This document shows, piece after piece, positions 8,456 to 16,627 of a stretch of DNA of 64,000 nt; the first letter of the stretch is position 1; every line of letters begins with the position of its first letter. The translations under genes were made by a program, and so were the position numbers. Source of the DNA: Flavobacterium panacis (lineage in GTDB: Bacteria > Bacteroidota > Bacteroidia > Flavobacteriales > Flavobacteriaceae); NCBI RefSeq assembly GCF_024649945.1, contig NZ_JANKMS010000001.1, forward strand, positions 1,054,001 through 1,118,000. Direction: 5' to 3'. The notes below the pieces were generated by a model. It was not told the DNA's origin and made no database searches. It saw only the letters and a list, made by a program, of their open reading frames with translations.

Positions 8456-8545
8456 TTTCATAAGAACGAATAATTTAAACAATTCGTACAGAAACTTGAA
8501 ACATTAAACTTAAAACAATTAAAAATTAAAAAATAAAAACATACA

Positions 8546-9517
8546 ATGAAAAACATTGCCATCATCATGGGCGGCTATTCTAGCGAATATAAAATTTCCT
8601 TAATCAGTGGAAATGTCGTTTATCAATATCTTGACAAAACAAAATACAACGGATTCCGTATTCACATTTTTAAAGAAAAATGGGTTTACGTAGACCAAAA
8701 CGATGCCGAATTTCCAATTGATAGAAATGACTTCTCTGTAACTGTAAACGGAGAAAAAATAACATTTGACTGTGTTTTCAATGCCATTCACGGAACTCCG
8801 GGTGAAGACGGATTAATGCAGGCTTATTTCGAATTAATCGGTCTACCACAATCTTCTTGCGATTATTACCAATCGGCTTTAACATTCAACAAAAGAGATT
8901 TATTGTCTGTTTTAAAACCATACGGAATCAAAACAGCTATTTCTTATTATTTGAATAAAGGAGATAAAATTAACACTCAAGAAATCATAGAAAAAGTTGG
9001 ACTTCCTTGTTTCGTAAAACCAAACAAAGCAGGTTCTAGTTTCGGAATCTCAAAAGTAAAAACAGAAGCTGAACTTCCTATTGCAATTGAAGTAGCTTAC
9101 AAAGAAGACAACGAAATTATCATTGAAAGTTTCCTTGACGGAACTGAAGTTTCTGTTGGAGTAATTAATTATCAAGGCGAAATCAAAGTTTTGCCAATTA
9201 CAGAAATTGTATCAGAAAATGATTTCTTTGATTATGAAGCAAAATACGAAGGGAAATCGCAAGAAATAACACCAGCGAGAATCTCTGACGAAATGACTAA
9301 AAAAGTAAGCGAAACAGCAAAACGTGCTTACGAAGTTCTAAAAATGAAAGGTTTCTCAAGAAGTGAATTCATTATTGTAAACGATGAACCACACATGCTT
9401 GAAATGAACACGATTCCAGGTTTAACAACAGAAAGTTTGATTCCGCAACAAGCAAAAGCAGCCGGAATTTCTCTGGAAGATTTATTTACAAATGCAATTG
9501 AGTTAGCTCTTGCTTAA
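8546..9517 (+). CDS. ddl: D-alanine--D-alanine ligase
   Basis: 323-aa ATP-grasp ligase joining two D-alanines for peptidoglycan precursors in the cytosol. Visible landmarks are the N-terminal GGYSSEYKISLISG, the HGTPGEDG loop, FVKPNKAGSSFGISKV (ATP binding) and the C-terminal MLEMNTIPGLTTES, which holds metal and substrate ligands. Length is normal for DdlB-type enzymes. The neighbourhood (PASTA protein, rluD, DUF421, coaD) is a common flavobacterial arrangement. No clear -7 box was found before the start, and the spacer is filled by repeat elements. Confidence 0.95.
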   Translation: MKNIAIIMGGYSSEYKISLISGNVVYQYLDKTKYNGFRIHIFKEKWVYVDQNDAEFPIDRNDFSVTVNGEKITFDCVFNAIHGTPGEDGLMQAYFELIGLPQSSCDYYQSALTFNKRDLLSVLKPYGIKTAISYYLNKGDKINTQEIIEKVGLPCFVKPNKAGSSFGISKVKTEAELPIAIEVAYKEDNEIIIESFLDGTEVSVGVINYQGEIKVLPITEIVSENDFFDYEAKYEGKSQEITPARISDEMTKKVSETAKRAYEVLKMKGFSRSEFIIVNDEPHMLEMNTIPGLTTESLIPQQAKAAGISLEDLFTNAIELALA

Positions 9518-9519
9518 AA

Positions 9520-9567
9520 AAGATACTAAGGTTCTGAGTTTCTAAGACACTAAGATTTCAGAACCTT
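9520..9567 (-). repeat. 8-bp-period array, left (inverted) arm
   Basis: Five to six in-register octamers of type AAGNTNCT, which is the reverse complement of the CTTAG-type unit. A short array in the opposite orientation lies at 9654-9677, so the ddl-DUF421 spacer is bounded by inverted arrays. Confidence 0.6.
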
Positions 9568-9653
9568 ATTTTTTTTGAGTTGCTGGTTTATCAAAATTCA
9601 CAGAAAAGTACAACTTACGACATGGAAATTTAAATACATCTTTGATATTAAAA

Positions 9654-9677
9654 CTTAGTACCTTAGATAACTAACTT
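9654..9677 (+). repeat. 8-bp-period array, right arm
   Basis: Three octamers (CTTAGTAC, CTTAGATA, ACTAACTT) ending 13 bp before the DUF421 start; partner of the inverted array at 9520-9567. Confidence 0.5.
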
Positions 9678-9690
9678 TAGTAATAAAAAA

Positions 9691-10383
9691 ATGAAACAAA
9701 TTTTCGAGTGGGAAAGACTTCTTTTTAATAATCTACCAGAGAGCTTTATTTTTGAAGTAATATTTCGTTCAACCATAATGTTTATTATTCTTTTACTGAC
9801 TCTTAAACTGGCAGGAAAAAGAGGCGTAAAACAGTTATCTATTTTTGAAACCGTAATTATAATTGCATTAGGTTCTGCCGCCGGCGACCCGATGTTTTAT
9901 GAAGATGTTGGAATTATTCCTGCAGCGATTGTTTTTACTACGATAATTATTTTATATCGATCTGTAACCTGGCTGACAGGAAAAAGTAAAAAGTTTGAAG
10001 AATTTATAGAAGGCAAAACCGAATGTTTAATCAATGATGGAAAGTTTTCTGTTTCTACTTTCAGAAAAGAAAGTTTGGCTCAGGATGAGTTTTTCGCAGA
10101 ATTGCGTATCAAATCGATTGAACATTTAGGACAAGTCAAACATGCTTTTATAGAAACCAGCGGTGAAATAAGTGTTTTTTACTACGAAGACAAAGAGGTT
10201 GGATACGGATTACCTATTCTGCCTTCTTTATTTTATGCAAAAAGCAAATTCATTCCTACTGACGGTTTTTATTCTTGCAGTTTCTGCGGAAATACAGAAG
10301 AACAAAAAGCAGGAACAGCAAATTGTAAAGTCTGTAAAAAAGACGAATGGGTTGAGTCTATTAACACGAAGAGAATAACGTAA
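9691..10383 (+). CDS. DUF421 (YetF-like) membrane protein with C-terminal zinc-ribbon motif
   Basis: 230-aa membrane protein. Three hydrophobic helices (about residues 24-42, 50-66 and 72-92) are followed by the DUF421 cytosolic domain (KTECLINDGKFS and FFAELRIKSIEHLGQVKHAFIE). Beyond the usual DUF421 end lies a compact CSFCG...CKVCKKDEW segment (about residues 193-222), a CxxC-x(n)-CxxC pair that looks like a small zinc ribbon. The second DUF421 gene of the window (48500) lacks it. DUF421 proteins are implicated in envelope or spore functions in Bacillus; here the role is unknown. Confidence 0.8.
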   Translation: MKQIFEWERLLFNNLPESFIFEVIFRSTIMFIILLLTLKLAGKRGVKQLSIFETVIIIALGSAAGDPMFYEDVGIIPAAIVFTTIIILYRSVTWLTGKSKKFEEFIEGKTECLINDGKFSVSTFRKESLAQDEFFAELRIKSIEHLGQVKHAFIETSGEISVFYYEDKEVGYGLPILPSLFYAKSKFIPTDGFYSCSFCGNTEEQKAGTANCKVCKKDEWVESINTKRIT

Positions 10384-10410
10384 GGGGAAATTCTAAAAAA
10401 TAAATTCAAA

Positions 10411-10434
10411 ATATCAATATCAATATCAATATCA
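10411..10434 (+). repeat. ATATCA hexanucleotide microsatellite
   Basis: Four perfect tandem copies of ATATCA in the spacer before coaD. Such tracts can change length by slippage; no functional evidence. Confidence 0.7.
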
Positions 10435-10462
10435 AAATTCAATTTTAGTAGCAGTTTAAAAA

Positions 10463-10502
10463 CTTAGCAACTTAGAATCTCAAAACCTTAGAACCTCAAA
10501 AA
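10463..10502 (+). repeat. 8-bp-period array before coaD
   Basis: Five in-register octamers (CTTAGNAN alternating with CTCANAAN) that end one base before the coaD start at 10504. Confidence 0.6.
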
Positions 10503-10503
10503 A

Positions 10504-10962
10504 ATGAGAAAAGCCATATTCCCAGGATCATTTGACCCCATTACTTTAGGACACGAAGACATTATCAAAAGAGGAATTCCTTTGTTTGATGAAATTGTAA
10601 TTGCCATTGGTGTCAATGCCGAAAAAAAATACATGTTTTCATTAGAAGAGAGAAAACGCTTTATTGAAGAAACTTTCAAAGACGAACCAAAAGTTTCAGT
10701 TATTACTTATGAAGGTCTAACAATTGATCTTGCTAAAAAAGAAAAAGCCAATTTCATTTTAAGAGGTTTACGCAACCCAGCCGATTTTGAATTCGAAAAA
10801 GCAATCGCTCACACTAACAGAAAACTTTCTAAAATAGAAACAGTATTCTTATTAACGGCTGCAAGTACTTCATTTATCAGTTCCAGCATTGTACGCGATG
10901 TATTGCGTCATGGAGGTGAATATGAAATGTTGGTTCCTGATGCAGTAAGAGTTAAGAAATAA
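10504..10962 (+). CDS. coaD: Phosphopantetheine adenylyltransferase
   Basis: 152-aa nucleotidyltransferase making dephospho-CoA from 4'-phosphopantetheine and ATP, the penultimate step of coenzyme A synthesis. The N-terminal GSFDPITLGHEDII holds the T/HxGH nucleotide-binding motif. The central FILRGLRNPADFEFE and the late STSFISSSIVRDV (ISSSxxR motif) are classic for the family, and length is typical. The next lipoprotein gene begins 15 bp downstream. Confidence 0.95.
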   Translation: MRKAIFPGSFDPITLGHEDIIKRGIPLFDEIVIAIGVNAEKKYMFSLEERKRFIEETFKDEPKVSVITYEGLTIDLAKKEKANFILRGLRNPADFEFEKAIAHTNRKLSKIETVFLLTAASTSFISSSIVRDVLRHGGEYEMLVPDAVRVKK

Positions 10963-10977
10963 ATTATTCTGTTATAT

Positions 10978-11484
10978 ATGAAATTCAACAAAATAGTAAT
11001 CTGTTTACTAATTTTCAGCTTATTTGGCTGCACTACTAAAAGTAATTTTTCAAAAAACAACCTTAATCAAGAGTTTTTTAAAGATAAGACAGTCGTATTT
11101 TCAGTTAATGAAAATAGTGTCAAAAGCATAAAGAAAACTGGCCCAAGGGCAGGAATGGAAAGGCGACCAGATATCATCGAAACTTTCAACGAATCTGTTT
11201 CAGAATTGGCTAAAGAAACCAAAATAAATTTAAAAGTAAAATATTTCAAAAATCAAGCAGTTAATGATGCTAACATTAATGTGGATGCTGAAATAACGGA
11301 CATTACTTGGATGTTTGATTTGTCATCTGCAACAATGGTATCGACTATTAACTATAAAATTGGAGATAAAGTTTATAAAAAAATTGGTCTTTACAAGAAT
11401 ATGTCGGGCGGTTCTGAGAAAAGAAACTTAATTAGATCTTTAAAAACTGCACATTATTCTCTTTTACAAGAATTACAAAAATAA
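10978..11484 (+). CDS. Hypothetical lipoprotein
   Basis: 168-aa protein with a signal segment (residues 4-17) ending in the lipobox SLFGC (Cys at about 18). The mature region is Lys-rich, with a predicted helix around FNESVSELAKETKINLKVKY and a beta-rich middle (VDAEITDITWMFDLSSATMVSTINYKIG). I do not recognise the family. It resembles small outer-membrane lipoproteins of unknown function. It begins 15 bp after coaD and may share its transcript. Confidence 0.65.
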   Translation: MKFNKIVICLLIFSLFGCTTKSNFSKNNLNQEFFKDKTVVFSVNENSVKSIKKTGPRAGMERRPDIIETFNESVSELAKETKINLKVKYFKNQAVNDANINVDAEITDITWMFDLSSATMVSTINYKIGDKVYKKIGLYKNMSGGSEKRNLIRSLKTAHYSLLQELQK

Positions 11485-11572
11485 ACTGTATTCTTTAAAG
11501 GAAACACTTTAAACATAATTTGCAATGCTTATCAATTATAAGTAATTTCGCATTTTAAAACAAACAATAATA

Positions 11573-12151
11573 ATGAGCATCGAGAGAGAATTAAGCAAAC
11601 GAAGCGGATCTAAATGTGAGCTTTGTGGTGCTGAAGAAAATTTAAAAGTTTATCAGGTTCTGCCAACTAGAAAAGGTGGTCTTGATGAAGCTATATTAGC
11701 CTGTAATACCTGTATTGACCAAATTGAAAATCCAGACAATGTCGATTTAAATCACTGGAGATGCCTTAACGACAGCATGTGGAATGAAAATATTCCGGTA
11801 CAAGTTGTCGCATGGAGAATGTTAAGCCGTTTGCGTTCTGCAGGATGGCCACAAGAATTGCTTGACATGATGTATTTAGAAGAAGATACCTTAGAATGGG
11901 CAAAAGCAACTGGAGAAGGCGAAGATGACGAAAACAAATTAGTTCACCGCGACAGTAACGGTGTAGTACTACAACACGGAGATTCTGTAGTTTTAATCAA
12001 AGATCTTAAAGTAAAAGGATCAAGTATGGTAGCCAAACAAGGTACTGCTGTTAGAAACATCCGTTTAGACCACGAAAACGCCGAATACATTGAAGGAAAA
12101 GTTGATGGTCAGCAAATCGTGATTATTACACAGTACGTGAAGAAAATATAA
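11573..12151 (+). CDS. PhnA-like (YjdM) protein with N-terminal zinc finger
   Basis: 192-aa protein of the PhnA/YjdM family. The N-terminal CELCGAEENL and CNTCIDQIEN form a four-Cys zinc ribbon (about residues 16-48). The C-terminal domain (about 120-192) has the PhnA signature VLQHGDSVVLIKDLKVKGSS followed by KQGTAVRNIRL. Despite the gene name given to relatives in E. coli, YjdM does not hydrolyse phosphonoacetate and its role is unclear. The middle segment (Trp-rich, LNHWRCLNDSMWNENIP) is typical of longer Bacteroidota versions. Confidence 0.85.
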   Translation: MSIERELSKRSGSKCELCGAEENLKVYQVLPTRKGGLDEAILACNTCIDQIENPDNVDLNHWRCLNDSMWNENIPVQVVAWRMLSRLRSAGWPQELLDMMYLEEDTLEWAKATGEGEDDENKLVHRDSNGVVLQHGDSVVLIKDLKVKGSSMVAKQGTAVRNIRLDHENAEYIEGKVDGQQIVIITQYVKKI

Positions 12152-12158
12152 TTTTTGA

Positions 12159-12546
12159 GGGACAAAGTAACAAAGGCTCAAAGGGACAAAGGTTTCTTGG
12201 AATACTTCTTATTATAACCGCAAAGAACATAATCCCGATAGCTATTGGGAAAATAAAAGTTCGCAAAGTTTTATTTAAAGCTTTGCGAACTTTTCGCTTT
12301 TTAAAAGGTTGTAAACAAAAAACTTAGCTTCCGATAACTATCGGGGTTGCAGTAAAACTATATACAAAGTATGTCAAACTTGAAGCTTTTTTCCACTAAA
12401 ACCAAACCTTTGCCTCTTTGTTACTCTGAACCTTTGAACCTAAAAACAAAAAAGCCGTTCAATTAAGAACAGCTTTTTCTTTATATATAATAGACAAAGA
12501 TTAAAACTTTGTCCCTTTGTTACTTTGTCCCTTTGAACCTCAAAAA
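12159..12546. repeat. 397-bp intergenic region made of inverted octamer arrays and hairpins
   Basis: No gene is visible between 12152 and 12548. It contains octamers of type GNNNCAAA at 12159-12192, and the opposite-strand type CTTTGNNN at 12408-12447 and 12507-12546. A hairpin GTTCGCAAAG...CTTTGCGAAC lies near 12260-12292, and the phrases 'cccgatagctattggg' and 'ccgataactatcgg' are complementary. The inverted end arrays give the spacer the look of a non-coding mobile or REP-type element. Confidence 0.6.
12447..12480. terminator. Bidirectional rho-independent terminator
   Basis: Stem AAAAAGC-C-GTTC (12449-12460) with GAAC-A-GCTTTTT (12467-12477), loop AATTAA, with T runs on both strands. Oriented to end the minus-strand secreted-protein gene, whose stop is at 12549. 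Confidence 0.8.
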
Positions 12547-12548
12547 AA

Positions 12549-12992
12549 CTATTTTTGAAATAATTTATTGATTTGATCTTTTACGAATGGCTCAGAAACG
12601 TTGTTTGTTGCTGCGTCTCTTTCTTTACCAGAAACCATAAACTGAACTGTTGCTTTGTCTGGAACCACATTTCCTGTGTAGTGCAACCAAATGTAGTTGT
12701 TAGGCAACTCTAATTTGATATCGTACAATGGAGAAGCTGTAAATCCGCCCATGATAATACTGTATAAAGAGTTGTAAGCATTATCGATGTTTTTAAATGA
12801 AAATTTTCTCAAAGTCGAGTCATCATCACTTTGAACGATAGTGTAATACACAGTGTATTCGTCACCAATTTTCTGAATGTAGTTGTTATTTACTTTTCCT
12901 AATTTTTCTACAGGAACAGTTTCTAAAACCTTAACCTGTGCAAACGAAACAAAAGTAAAAAACAATGCGGCAAGAGTAATAATCTTTTTCAT
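12549..12992 (-). CDS. Secreted protein of unknown function
   Basis: 147-aa protein with a clean signal peptide (residues 1-18, ending FVSFAQ), so periplasmic. The mature chain is a run of short beta segments (GDEYTVYYTIVQSDDDS, YIWLHYTGNVVP, ATVQFMVSG) after a conserved-looking LGKVNNNYIQKIG. I do not recognise the family. It is a single-gene unit with its own terminator, facing the helicase gene in tandem on the minus strand. It is likely a small envelope protein found in flavobacteria. Confidence 0.65.
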   Translation of the reverse strand: MKKIITLAALFFTFVSFAQVKVLETVPVEKLGKVNNNYIQKIGDEYTVYYTIVQSDDDSTLRKFSFKNIDNAYNSLYSIIMGGFTASPLYDIKLELPNNYIWLHYTGNVVPDKATVQFMVSGKERDAATNNVSEPFVKDQINKLFQK

Positions 12993-13156
12993 AATAGTAT
13001 TTGGGGTTTACAATTTTACGAACACAAAAAAACATAGAAATATTGAAAAAACACCTATCAAACCATTATTTTTTTAACATAAAATTGTAAAACTTACCTA
13101 CTATTTCATAAAAACCTGAAATACAAACAGATAAGAGAAATTTTCTAATCTAAATT

Positions 13157-14518
13157 TTAGTATTTCCCTCTTTTCTCCTCTTCTACTTTTTTGATGACAT
13201 TTCGGGCAACTTCAATTTTGAACTTCTTGCCTTTCATTTTTTCATCTTTGATATTTTTCAGAAGATCCTTTACTTTATTATACTTTACCGCAGCAAACGA
13301 AACGAAATCTTTTACTTCGATTAATCCTAAATCGTCTTTTTCTAATTTTCCTTTTTGAGAAAAGAAACCTACGATATCAAATTTGTTCAGTTTGGTTTTC
13401 TTTCCACCACTAATATAAATGGTTTGAAACTGTGGAGGTTTTGGTAAAGAAACATTTCCGTCAACATTCAAAACTTCCATTTCATAATCAATGTAGTCTA
13501 ATTCTTTTTCACTTTCGTGAATGATAATATAGGCGGTTCCAGTTGCCTGCATACGCGCTGTACGGCCGTTTCTATGTGTAAATTCATCTTCCTTTAAAGG
13601 CAAATGATAATGAATAACATGTTTCATTTCCGGAATATCCAAACCTCTTGCAGCCAAATCGGTTGTGACTAAATAAGTAACACTTCCATTTCGAAACTGA
13701 ATCAAAGCGCGTTCGCGTTCTTCCTGATCCATTCCGCCATGATAATACACCGAATAAATTCCTTTTTCGTTTAATGTATCACTAATACGTTCTGCAGCAT
13801 CACGATGATTACAGAAAATAATAGCCGACTCTGATTTTAAAGAACAAATCAAATTGAATAAACTCTGCAATTTATCTTTCGCTGGTGAAACCACCATTTT
13901 CATAGAAAGATTGGTCTTTTCTTCTTCTTCAGGAAGAAAATCCAAAACAGTCGGATTTACAACTCTTGTATATTTTGGAATTTCAATATCTGAAGTCGCC
14001 GAAACCAAAACTCGTTTGTTTACTTTCGATAATCTCCCGATTATAAAAGACATTTGTTCGTGAAAACCAAGTTGAAGCGATTTGTCAAACTCGTCTAAAA
14101 TTAAAGTCTGAATTTTATCTGTTCTAAAACTATCTCTATCGATATGATCAGCAATTCTTCCTGGCGTTCCAATTAAGACCGCCGGCGGATTGCTTAAATT
14201 TTTGATTTCAGTATCAATTGAATGTCCACCGTAACAAATGTTTACTTTGTATTGCGTACCCATTTTTTTCCAAACTTGTTCAATCTGTAATCCAAGTTCG
14301 CGAGACGGAACCAAAATTAAACACTGAACCGATAAAATTTCAGGTTGCAATAATTCTAAAACCGGAAGTAAAAATGCTAGAGTTTTTCCAGATCCAGTTG
14401 GAGAAAGTAATAAAGTATTGTTTTCATTCAAAATAGCATCATGTGCCATTTCCTGCATTTCATTCAGGCTCTGAATTCCTAAATTCGAAAGTATATCGTT
14501 GGAATGGTGTTTTTTCAT
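13157..14518 (-). CDS. DEAD-box-family RNA helicase with DbpA-like C-terminal domain
   Basis: 453-aa ATP-dependent RNA helicase. Motifs in order: I SPTGSGKT, Ia PSRELGLQ, Ib GTPGRIAD, II LDEFD (Phe replaces the usual Ala of DEAD), III SATS, IV IIFCNHRD, V TDLAARGLD, VI HRNGRTARM. The last 75 residues (IVGFFSQKGKLEKDDLGLIE...FKIEVAR) match the DbpA RNA-binding domain, which in E. coli targets 23S rRNA hairpin 92, so a ribosome-assembly role is likely. Its -7 box lies 4 nt before the ATG, which predicts a leaderless mRNA. Confidence 0.88.
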   Translation of the reverse strand: MKKHHSNDILSNLGIQSLNEMQEMAHDAILNENNTLLLSPTGSGKTLAFLLPVLELLQPEILSVQCLILVPSRELGLQIEQVWKKMGTQYKVNICYGGHSIDTEIKNLSNPPAVLIGTPGRIADHIDRDSFRTDKIQTLILDEFDKSLQLGFHEQMSFIIGRLSKVNKRVLVSATSDIEIPKYTRVVNPTVLDFLPEEEEKTNLSMKMVVSPAKDKLQSLFNLICSLKSESAIIFCNHRDAAERISDTLNEKGIYSVYYHGGMDQEERERALIQFRNGSVTYLVTTDLAARGLDIPEMKHVIHYHLPLKEDEFTHRNGRTARMQATGTAYIIIHESEKELDYIDYEMEVLNVDGNVSLPKPPQFQTIYISGGKKTKLNKFDIVGFFSQKGKLEKDDLGLIEVKDFVSFAAVKYNKVKDLLKNIKDEKMKGKKFKIEVARNVIKKVEEEKRGKY

Positions 14519-14522
14519 TTTG

Positions 14523-14530
14523 CAAAAGTA
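14523..14530 (-). promoter_or_regulatory. -7 box placed for a leaderless helicase mRNA
   Basis: The minus strand reads TACTTTTG, an exact TAnnTTTG match, followed by caaa and then the ATG at 14518. With the normal box-to-start distance, transcription would begin at or within 1-2 nt of the start codon. No clear -33 TTG is seen. Confidence 0.5.
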
Positions 14531-14592
14531 GTTAAAAGGTTTTACGTTTCAGGCTTTCTCCGTTTTAAGTTGTTTAACAGTAAGATTTCCTC

Positions 14593-14674
14593 TCTCGCAG
14601 ATTTTGCAGATTTTGCAGATTTTGCAGATTTTTTTATTCAAATATTCACAATTTAATCTGCTCAATCTGCGAGA
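14593..14674. repeat. 9-bp tandem repeat inside an inverted repeat
   Basis: GCAGATTTT repeats from 14597 for four units. Outer arms TCTCGCAGATT (14593-14603) and AATCTGCGAGA (14664-14674) are perfect complements. It sits in the 360-bp spacer before the HNH gene; the rest of that spacer is plain AT-rich sequence with no gene. Confidence 0.7.
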
Positions 14675-14878
14675 AAAAAATAACCACAATGCATATCAAT
14701 CCAAAACTCAAAACCTGAAAGAAAAAAGCTATATTTGACTTCCTTTAAAAACTGAAACTATAAAACTTTTTACCATTTTTATTTCATTTTCTATGATCGA
14801 TCTTTTGAAGATTTTATCGTAAAAACTTGAGATTTTCGGTGAGTTTAAAACACATAACCCAATAATAAATTAATAATA

Positions 14879-15574
14879 ATGAGAATTAAAAATCTTGACG
14901 ATTATACCGCTTTCAAAGTTTTATATGCCTATTTAGTTGACAAAAAAAGTCACAGATCGATTCAAAAAGAAGTTCTGGGTTTACCCGCAAAAGCAAATGG
15001 AGGCGGATATGTTGCAATGGACATCTTACATCATTTTAATATCAAAGAGGAACACAAAGGTTTACTGAGTAAAAACTACGATAACATTTCTGATTTAGAT
15101 GAAAAAGCAAAAGAATTGATTGAAAGTTTCATCGAAGCTCGAATTGAAGCCAAAAATTTGATCGAAAGAAAGCCTATAAACCCAAATAAAAACAAAACAG
15201 AAAGAAATGCAAATGTAAAAGTTCGAGTGTATCAGGATGTTTTAAAAGAATATTTGTTAGAAAATTACAATCATAAATGTGCTCTTTGCGACATTGACCA
15301 ATCAGAGTTATTGATTGCCAGTCATATCGTACCCTGGAGTTTAAATGAAACAGCCCGACTAGAATTAGAAAACTGTATTCTTTTATGTGTACTACACGAC
15401 AAGTTGTTTGACAAAGGCTTTATTACCATCAATGAAAATAATGTTGTTGTTTCAAAAAAACTAAAGCAAAGTGTGCATTATCACGTTAAGGATCTAGTTT
15501 TTAGACAACCTTTACAAAATCCTCCTAATAATAAGTATTTAATGCTTCATTATGATCAGATTTTTAAAAAGTAA
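14879..15574 (+). CDS. HNH endonuclease domain protein
   Basis: 231-aa protein. The C-terminal half carries an HNH nuclease of the HNH_2-like restriction type: a zinc pair CALCD, then LLIASHIVPWS (first His), an Asn in LENCILLCVLHDKLFDKGFI and a second His in that segment. The N-terminal 110 residues are helical and charged, with an unknown specificity role (SHRSIQKEVLGLPAKANGGGY). Similar proteins occur as stand-alone putative restriction nucleases. No methyltransferase lies nearby. The gene starts the accessory patch at 14.6-18.7 kb. Confidence 0.82.
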   Translation: MRIKNLDDYTAFKVLYAYLVDKKSHRSIQKEVLGLPAKANGGGYVAMDILHHFNIKEEHKGLLSKNYDNISDLDEKAKELIESFIEARIEAKNLIERKPINPNKNKTERNANVKVRVYQDVLKEYLLENYNHKCALCDIDQSELLIASHIVPWSLNETARLELENCILLCVLHDKLFDKGFITINENNVVVSKKLKQSVHYHVKDLVFRQPLQNPPNNKYLMLHYDQIFKK

Positions 15575-15660
15575 AGGCAAAAATTAAAACCTGTTAAAAC
15601 AAGCGTATCAATAATGAATCCAGTCTGAGAAAGTCACGAATGGGCAAAAAGTTAAAAACA

Positions 15661-15697
15661 AAAGAAGCTGTATAAAATATACGGCTTCTTTATTTTA
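15661..15697. terminator. Rho-independent terminator
   Basis: Stem AAGAAGCTGTATA (15662-15674) with TATACGGCTTCTT (15678-15690), one T-G pair, loop AAA, followed by a T-rich tract. Lies between the convergent HNH (+) and orphan (-) genes. Confidence 0.8.
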
Positions 15698-15749
15698 TAA
15701 CAATGTCCATCAAGTGATTACAAATCTTAGGTTTCAAATGCTTTTATTT

Positions 15750-16442
15750 TCACAAATTATACTTTGGCTTTATTGTTTTTAGTCTTTCTTTTAATCTTTC
15801 GTAGTAAGGTATCCAAGGATCATTTAAATCTTCATAAAATAACTTATCTACCATTTGTACTTTTTTATCAAACTCAATATCATTACATAGTTTAGATATT
15901 ATTAGACCTCGAAAAAAAGAATCTGAACCACCCAATAAAATCTCCTCATTCCAGTATCTTCCCTCTTTTTCTAATCTATTCATTTCAGCCAATACAGTTG
16001 ACAAGGAGTTATATTTTTCAATAAATTGTAAACCTTTTCCATCCATATAATCAATTATTCTAGCTACCATTAATTCGAGATCTATTGCATTTTTAACGTT
16101 GGCCGACTTTTTGGTCAATGGTTCATCATAAGGCAAAATAGTTTGATAATCATAAACCGTAGATAGATGATAATCTCCATTTTCAATTTGACTAGAAAAA
16201 TCATTATGTGGATTTTTTATATCAATAATAATGCATTCCACTTCCAAAAATGAAATACTCACTTTATTAAAAACATGATAACCATTATCTTTAAAATAAA
16301 AACCGACCTTTATTAACCCAAAATCAGTTTTTTTCTCAAAATCATCTGTCAAATTAGGGGTTGAATTCAAAGTATAGCCTAATTTATCAAAATAAACTTT
16401 TAAAGTAGATAGCGCTATTTGTCTTGCTTCCGCTCTTTCCAT
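15750..16442 (-). CDS. Orphan 230-aa protein, function unknown
   Basis: I do not recognise this family. It is a soluble protein with no signal peptide or membrane segment. The N-terminal half (about 1-90) is alternating strand and helix (IKVGFYFKDNGYHVFNKVSISFLEVECIIIDI). The C-terminal half is helical and acidic with aromatic patches (YMDGKGLQFIEKYNSLSTVLAEM, and DPWIPYYERLKERL near the end). The layout recalls immunity-type or other accessory proteins, but that is only an impression. It lies between an HNH nuclease and an XRE regulator. Confidence 0.6.
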   Translation of the reverse strand: MERAEARQIALSTLKVYFDKLGYTLNSTPNLTDDFEKKTDFGLIKVGFYFKDNGYHVFNKVSISFLEVECIIIDIKNPHNDFSSQIENGDYHLSTVYDYQTILPYDEPLTKKSANVKNAIDLELMVARIIDYMDGKGLQFIEKYNSLSTVLAEMNRLEKEGRYWNEEILLGGSDSFFRGLIISKLCNDIEFDKKVQMVDKLFYEDLNDPWIPYYERLKERLKTIKPKYNL

Positions 16443-16570
16443 TCTTACTTAATTTTTACTTGTTTTCCTCAATCATTATACTTGAAACACTTTAAGTAAC
16501 GTAGTAGTCATAAAATCTGAAAATTACACACAATATTACCTTGCTAACGCGACATAAATAAAAATAAAAA

Positions 16571-16600
16571 AGCCTAGTAAAACTAAATTTATTAGGCTAT
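16571..16600. terminator. Terminator of the XRE regulator gene
   Basis: AGCCTAGTAAA (16571-16581) pairs with TTTATTAGGCT (16588-16598) with one mismatch. On the minus strand a T run follows, so it ends the XRE gene. Confidence 0.75.
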
Positions 16601-16627
16601 TTCTATTTCAAAGAGAACAAAAAAAAC

